DNA of 9,158 nt from an uncultured Ruminococcus sp. (GTDB taxonomy: Bacteria > Bacillota_A > Clostridia > Oscillospirales > Ruminococcaceae), in the NCBI GenBank assembly GCA_937880065.1, contig CALFMA010000394.1, forward strand, positions 1 to 9,158. The letters run 5' to 3'. The notes under the pieces are model-generated. The model saw only the letters and a program-made list of their open reading frames with translations. It had not been told where the DNA came from and did no database searches. A program made the translations under genes and the position numbers. Positions within the stretch are counted from its first letter, which is position 1. Each line of letters opens with the position of its first letter. Below, piece by piece: positions 5,565 to 9,158 of the stretch.

Positions 5565-7493
5565 TCAGGTATCATTTCTTAAATATCGAGATTTTTTCTC
5601 CCTTTTTGTTTCATACATCTTTTTATCAGCCTCAGTTACAAATCTGAATAAATCCTCGCCAATTTTAGGCACGGCGATAACATATCCCGTTGAAGCCGAC
5701 AAAGTATAACTATCCTCGATTTTTCTGTTCTTGTTATATTTCATAATGTTCTTCTGAATGTCGGATGTAAGTTTTGCAGCGTCAACATCGCTATAATCAG
5801 CCGCAAATACTATAAATTCATCTCCGCCAAAACGACAGAAAATCTCATTATTCGTACAACTTTTTCCCAGAACCTCAGCTATAGCACGAATTGCCTCATC
5901 ACCTACGGCATGACCATATGTATCGTTTATAATCTTCAATCCGTCCAAATCTATAAACATCAGCATTATATTTCTCGAATTTGCAGCACAAGCTCTAAAA
6001 ATTTCATTTGTTGCATTGACAAAGCCGTTACGATTGTAAATTCCCGAAAAAGTATCCTGTATATAAAGCCTTTCAAGCTTTTTCACAGCGGTATCCATTG
6101 CATTTATTTTTCTGATATTTTCAAGAGAATTGTTAATCGTTATGCACCACGACTGAAAAAGTGCGTTGTGCAGAGATAATCCGCAGTTGTTGATTGCCAT
6201 ATAACCCATACATCTCTCACGGAAATGAAGGGGAACAAAATAATAAAATTTCGCAAAATTATTGTCGCAATTACAACTGGGAAGAAGCTCATATTTCTTT
6301 ATGCTGCCAATTTCAGAAAATTCTCCGTCACAATAAGCAATAGGAATAACGATTTCATCCTCGTAACATTGCTGCAATTTATCATCCTGTGAAACATTAT
6401 TTATATCATCACTTTGGAAATTCCAGTTTTTATTTAGGCAGAAATAAAATTCACCGGGATTTATCATCTCTACAAAGCGCTTCAAAGTTTCAATATAATC
6501 TTCAAACTTATCAACTCCGTTGAGTTTGCAGGCAAGAGTATTGAACAATGACATATAATGATTTATCGTGCCAATTCTATTGAAATTACTGATATTTGCC
6601 TCTTTGTATTCGTGTGATTGCTTCTCTGTACATTTTACGCATCCACAGCTTTCCGTATACTTAGGAAGCATATTCAGCATCATGCTTTTACGCTTTAATG
6701 TATTATTAAATGTATTAAACAGCATTTCACAGGCAAGATTACCTGAACGAACAAGAGGACGCTCCACGGATGTAAGCTCCACACGAAGATTATAACTGTC
6801 AAAAACATCGTCAAAGCCCGATACTGCAATATCATCAGGAACTTTTATTCCTGTTGAATAAAGTCTGTTTATAGCAGAAACCGCCATAACGTCATTAGCA
6901 CAGATAATAGCATCAGGCATCGGCAAATCGCTGTTCATAAAGTATTCAACAGCATCTCTGCCCGAATCACCACGGAAATCACCGTAAAATATACGCTGTT
7001 CCTCTATTTCAATATTATTTTCTCGCATTACATCGAGGAAAGCCGCAAGTCGGTCTACACTTTCAGGATTGTCCTTCGGTCCTGAAATATAATTAATACG
7101 CTCAAAACCATGCACTTTTATAAAATGCTCTGTAATATCACGCATAGCAGTACAATTGTCAATTCCGATGTGCAGGAATCCTTCAACATTATTATCCATG
7201 CTGACAGCAGGTATTCCTGCATTTTTTATCCTTTCAAAAATACCATTGACAACAGGTGGACAATCAATTGTATTTGTAAGCAGAATAGCTCCGTCAAAAC
7301 GGCTGAAATCAGGCAGCTCGAAAATATCCATTTCGCCTTTGTCGTAGCCTTTATTATCTTTCATACCGGTAAAGGATACGAAAACATAGCAATCAAATCC
7401 ATACTTTATTGCGGCACTTTGTATTCCTCTTAGTATACTGCTCTGATATGTTTCGTCAATTCCTGCAACTATAACTGCTATTTTCTTGTTCAT
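5565..7493 (-). CDS. Cytoplasmic LacI-type ligand-binding domain / GAF-like / GGDEF diguanylate cyclase (642 aa)
   Basis: A probable ligand-controlled enzyme making cyclic di-GMP from two GTP. Residues 1-285 (chosen start) are a LacI/GalR-type sugar-binding fold without the helix-turn-helix: HGFERINYISGP, ICANDVMAVSAINRL and KVPDDIAVSGFDD are family signatures. Residues about 310-460 resemble a degenerate GAF domain. Residues 475-635 are GGDEF, with DTFSGIYNRNGF, the metal-binding DLDGLKIINDTYGH, and an intact GGDEF at 556-560. The inhibitory I-site position holds TNNE instead of RxxD, so canonical product inhibition is probably lost. A CGCVKC cluster follows the binding domain and a CNC motif lies in the GAF-like part. 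There is no signal peptide or membrane segment, so sensing is intracellular. An upstream in-frame ATG ends at 7511, but it overlaps the GGAGGTGGAAGG ribosome site that serves the ATG at 7491-7493, so I use the latter. Confidence 0.92.
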   Translation of the reverse strand: MNKKIAVIVAGIDETYQSSILRGIQSAAIKYGFDCYVFVSFTGMKDNKGYDKGEMDIFELPDFSRFDGAILLTNTIDCPPVVNGIFERIKNAGIPAVSMDNNVEGFLHIGIDNCTAMRDITEHFIKVHGFERINYISGPKDNPESVDRLAAFLDVMRENNIEIEEQRIFYGDFRGDSGRDAVEYFMNSDLPMPDAIICANDVMAVSAINRLYSTGIKVPDDIAVSGFDDVFDSYNLRVELTSVERPLVRSGNLACEMLFNTFNNTLKRKSMMLNMLPKYTESCGCVKCTEKQSHEYKEANISNFNRIGTINHYMSLFNTLACKLNGVDKFEDYIETLKRFVEMINPGEFYFCLNKNWNFQSDDINNVSQDDKLQQCYEDEIVIPIAYCDGEFSEIGSIKKYELLPSCNCDNNFAKFYYFVPLHFRERCMGYMAINNCGLSLHNALFQSWCITINNSLENIRKINAMDTAVKKLERLYIQDTFSGIYNRNGFVNATNEIFRACAANSRNIMLMFIDLDGLKIINDTYGHAVGDEAIRAIAEVLGKSCTNNEIFCRFGGDEFIVFAADYSDVDAAKLTSDIQKNIMKYNKNRKIEDSYTLSASTGYVIAVPKIGEDLFRFVTEADKKMYETKREKKSRYLRNDT

Positions 7494-7678
7494 AAAACCT
7501 TCCACCTCCATATCATAATCAAACTAAAAGAAAAAAACATTTTACTTCTTTCCAAAAACAACACATTTAAACCGCAGAATACAGCAGAATATTTGCAGCT
7601 TTTATTTGCAAAAAAACAACAAAACATTCAATTTGAGAGGGTTAAAACTGTAATCCGCAGTTATCGTACATAACATCT
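7494..7678 (-). other. Long 5' leader of the GGDEF gene
   Basis: If the promoter at 7685-7713 is used, the mRNA has a leader of about 185 bases. It is T-rich and contains small possible structures: a 6-base-pair hairpin (7592-7597 with 7607-7612), a GTTAT/ATAAC inverted repeat at 7660-7674 close to the transcription start, and a direct repeat of GCAGAATA at 7574 and 7584. I recognise no known riboswitch; in particular nothing resembles the GEMM c-di-GMP aptamers. I see no small ORF with a good ribosome site in it. Confidence 0.4.
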
Positions 7679-7684
7679 ATTAAT

Positions 7685-7713
7685 ATTATACAACATATCT
7701 CAAAAAAAATCAA
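7685..7713 (-). promoter_or_regulatory. Probable promoter of the GGDEF gene
   Basis: Minus strand: -35 TTGATT (7708-7713), 17-base spacer, perfect -10 TATAAT (7685-7690). Further TATAAT boxes occur upstream on the same strand (7795-7800, with TTTACA 15 bases before it, and around 7765), so a second start site is possible. The region is very AT-rich, which lowers certainty. Confidence 0.6.
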
Positions 7714-7872
7714 TAGTTTTTATGATTTTAATTTCTTTAACAAAATTAATATTTAATTCATTGTATTATACTGAATGTATTTTTTACCATTTATATTATA
7801 ATCAGTCATAATTGCTGTAAAATCCAAAAAAACTCCGCCGCTTTGAGATAAAATTCGTCAATAAGCCGAAAT

Positions 7873-7893
7873 TCAACAAACCGCCTTTGTTGA
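7873..7893. promoter_or_regulatory. Inverted repeat next to the pyrophosphatase promoter, candidate operator
   Basis: TCAACAAA, a 5-base spacer CCGCC, then TTTGTTGA: perfect 8-base arms. It ends 2 bases before the -35 box of the plus-strand promoter, a position suited to an activator or repressor dimer. There is no T-run on either side that would make it a terminator. The regulator is unknown. Confidence 0.4.
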
Positions 7894-7895
7894 TA

Positions 7896-7923
7896 TTGAC
7901 AAAACGCAAAAATATGTTATACT
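7896..7923 (+). promoter_or_regulatory. Promoter of the pyrophosphatase-PRPP synthetase unit
   Basis: Consensus -35 TTGACA (7896-7901), 16-base spacer, -10 TATACT (7918-7923) preceded by TATGT, a TRTGn extended -10. Transcription should begin near 7930, about 40 bases before the coding region. This is the strongest-looking promoter in the window, which suits a housekeeping gene. Confidence 0.85.
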
Positions 7924-7965
7924 ATTATTAGTGGGATTATGTCCGAAATTTAATTTAAGGATGGG

Positions 7966-8505
7966 ATGTCAACAATGAATATATGGCACGATATCAGCCC
8001 AAAGAGAATCAGTCCTGACAGTTTTTACGCTGTTATCGAGATTAGTAAGGGCAGTAAAATTAAATATGAGCTTGACAAAGAAACAGGATTTATTGTTATG
8101 GACAGAATTCTCCATACTTCCACCCACTATCCCGCCAATTACGGCTTTATCCCCCGCACTTTTTCCGATGATAACGACCCTCTTGATGTTCTCGTTCTCT
8201 GTTCGGAAAAACTTATGCCTCTTACCCTTGTTCAATGCTGTCCTATCGGCGTTATGCGTATGATGGACAATGAACGTGAGGATAACAAGATTATTGCTGT
8301 TCCAATCAATGACCCTAATTACAATATGTACACCGATATCGACCAGCTTCCTAAGCACATTTTTGATGAAATGCGTCACTTTTTCACCGTGTACAAAGAG
8401 CTTGAAAACAAGACTACCGTTGTAAATGAATTCGGTCATGTGAAATCAGCTAAAAAAATTATTGCCAAGGATATTGAAAATTATATCAATACCTTCTGCA
8501 AATAA
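7966..8505 (+). CDS. ppa: Family I inorganic pyrophosphatase (179 aa)
   Basis: A soluble cytoplasmic enzyme that hydrolyses pyrophosphate to two phosphates with Mg2+, pulling biosynthetic reactions forward. Visible family I motifs are KYELDK (33-38), HYPANYGFIPRT (54-65), the metal-binding signature DNDPLDV (69-75), the second acidic cluster DNEREDNKIIAVP (101-113), and HFFTVYKELE (138-147) with the active-site Tyr-Lys. The length agrees with the family (about 175-185 aa). The start is uncertain: the ATG at 7966 lies only 4 bases past AAGGA, while the ATG at 7975 (MNIWHDIS) lies 13 bases past it and begins where, from memory, related proteins begin. Either is possible and the difference is three residues. 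It is the first gene of a plus-strand unit, followed after 59 bases by PRPP synthetase, and is divergent from the GGDEF gene. Confidence 0.95.
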   Translation: MSTMNIWHDISPKRISPDSFYAVIEISKGSKIKYELDKETGFIVMDRILHTSTHYPANYGFIPRTFSDDNDPLDVLVLCSEKLMPLTLVQCCPIGVMRMMDNEREDNKIIAVPINDPNYNMYTDIDQLPKHIFDEMRHFFTVYKELENKTTVVNEFGHVKSAKKIIAKDIENYINTFCK

Positions 8506-8511
8506 GGTTGT

Positions 8512-8530
8512 AAGGCAGTTATACTGCCTT
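8512..8530 (+). other. Small hairpin between the pyrophosphatase and PRPP synthetase genes
   Basis: AAGGCAG pairs perfectly with CTGCCTT around a TTATA loop, 6 bases after the pyrophosphatase stop. The following sequence TAAATAAG is not a T-run, so it is at most a weak or partial terminator. It could set the ratio of the two gene products or stabilise an mRNA end. No separate promoter for the downstream gene is evident in the 59-base gap. Confidence 0.4.
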
Positions 8531-8564
8531 TAAATAAGATAATTAATAAAGAGGAGTTAAACTT

Positions 8565-9158
8565 ATGTCACCATTCGGAGGAAATTTATTCGCAAGCGAA
8601 ATCAGCGCTGCACCTATCGGTATCATTGCTATGAACAGTATTACTGAGCTTGGCAGCAAAATTAACGATTATCTCGTTGATTGGTCCAAAGCCGCAGGCT
8701 ATGATAACGACAACTTCCTTATTCAGGCTGAATGCCCCCGTTTTTCATCAGGCGACGGTAAAGGTCTTATAAGATCAACTGTTCGTGGTAAGGACCTTTT
8801 CATTATTGTTGACGTAGGAAATTACAACATCAAATACAACTATTTCGGTATGGAAAACGCTATGTCCCCCGATGACCATTTCCAGGACTTAAAGCGTATC
8901 ATTCAGGCTGCATCAGGTAAGGCTCACCGTATCAATGTAATTATGCCTATCCTTTACGGCGGCCGTCAGCACCGCAGAAGCTATCGCGAGTCCCTCGACT
9001 GTGCTTGTGCATTACAGGAACTCGAAGCAATGGGAGTTGCAAATATTGTTACATTTGACTCTCACGACCCCAGAGTTCAGAATGCAGTTCCGCTTATGGG
9101 ATTTGACAACGTAATGCCTACATATCAGGTACTCAAATGCCTCCTCCGTGACGTAAAT
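8565..9158 (+). CDS. prs: Ribose-phosphate pyrophosphokinase (PRPP synthetase), 3' end cut by the window
   Basis: This enzyme transfers pyrophosphate from ATP to ribose-5-phosphate, making PRPP for purine, pyrimidine, histidine, tryptophan and NAD synthesis. The 198 codons present cover the N-terminal half. Family features are the conserved block HRINVIMPILYGGRQHRRSYRES (131-153, core MPILYGGRQHRRS), equivalent to the canonical MPYYGYARQDRK ATP-binding region, and VTFDSHDPRVQNAVP with the catalytic-loop DSHDP, equivalent to DLHAPQIQGF. The N-terminus is longer than in the Bacillus or E. coli enzyme and the motifs are diverged, as in a clostridial subgroup of about 380-400 residues. The PRPP-binding loop expected further on lies outside the window. 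The start follows GAGGAG with 8 bases of spacing. C-ending codons are frequent, as expected of a highly expressed gene. Confidence 0.92.
   Translation, partial: MSPFGGNLFASEISAAPIGIIAMNSITELGSKINDYLVDWSKAAGYDNDNFLIQAECPRFSSGDGKGLIRSTVRGKDLFIIVDVGNYNIKYNYFGMENAMSPDDHFQDLKRIIQAASGKAHRINVIMPILYGGRQHRRSYRESLDCACALQELEAMGVANIVTFDSHDPRVQNAVPLMGFDNVMPTYQVLKCLLRDVN

Noticed and set aside
7491..7511. Upstream start (ATG at 7509-7511) for the cyclase gene
   Set aside because: That ATG overlaps the GGAGGTGGAAGG ribosome site of the next in-frame ATG, and the LacI-type fold begins right after the later Met.
7494..7678. A c-di-GMP (GEMM) or other riboswitch in the cyclase leader
   Set aside because: None of the conserved GEMM cores are present and the possible stems are only 5-6 base pairs; nothing beyond weak hairpins can be supported.
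7969..8439. A 156-codon minus-strand open frame
   Set aside because: Exact antisense of the pyrophosphatase, whose catalytic motifs are unmistakable.
8512..8530. Full rho-independent terminator after the pyrophosphatase
   Set aside because: Only 7 base pairs and no following T-run; kept as a small hairpin of unknown role.

Overview
The window looks like chromosomal DNA of a low-GC Clostridia-type Firmicute, most like the Ruminococcus/Oscillospiraceae group. This rests on strong AGAGG/GGAGG-type ribosome binding sites, TRTGn extended -10 promoters, a LacI-fold protein fused to GGDEF, a BspA-type leucine-rich repeat protein, and the sequence style of the pyrophosphatase and PRPP synthetase. 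This is inference by family recognition; no database search was possible. I see no rRNA, tRNA, CRISPR array, insertion sequence or phage gene.

Layout. Three transcription units run on the minus strand and one on the plus strand. (1) A promoter at 3445-3473 drives a tight minus-strand operon: two tandem M42-family metallo-aminopeptidases, a GNAT acetyltransferase, and a partial gene that leaves the window at base 1. The first three genes are joined by 4-base ATGA overlaps. (2) A monocistronic minus-strand gene (3562-5361) encodes a protein with ten 14-residue Lys/Pro/Glu repeats followed by nine 23-residue BspA-type leucine-rich repeats. It has its own promoter (5420-5448) and terminator (3505-3540). 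(3) A minus-strand gene (5565-7493) encodes a cytoplasmic sensor: a LacI-type periplasmic-binding-protein fold without a DNA-binding domain, a GAF-like middle region and a GGDEF diguanylate cyclase. It has a probable promoter about 190 bases upstream and a perfect-stem terminator. (4) On the plus strand, a strong promoter at 7896-7923 with an adjacent inverted repeat precedes inorganic pyrophosphatase and then ribose-phosphate pyrophosphokinase, which is cut by the window end. These two housekeeping enzymes fit together: one makes PRPP and the other removes the PPi that phosphoribosyl transfers release.

The most striking observation is in the first 577 bases. The open frame begins as a methionine-gamma-lyase/aluminium-resistance-type PLP protein. 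At a shared GTEDALVR word it switches in frame to the second AAA+ module of ClpC/ClpB, entering after the Walker A motif. It then switches again near base 45-50 to what looks like the C-terminal arm of valyl-tRNA synthetase. Three unrelated housekeeping proteins joined in under 600 bases at short shared words points first to a misassembly near a contig end, and only second to a real gene fusion. Anyone using this edge of the window should treat it with caution.

I did not find a convincing new defence or mobile system. The best biological leads are the ligand-sensing diguanylate cyclase with a degenerate I-site, the signal-less repeat protein, and the translationally coupled M42 pair with diverged active-site surroundings.
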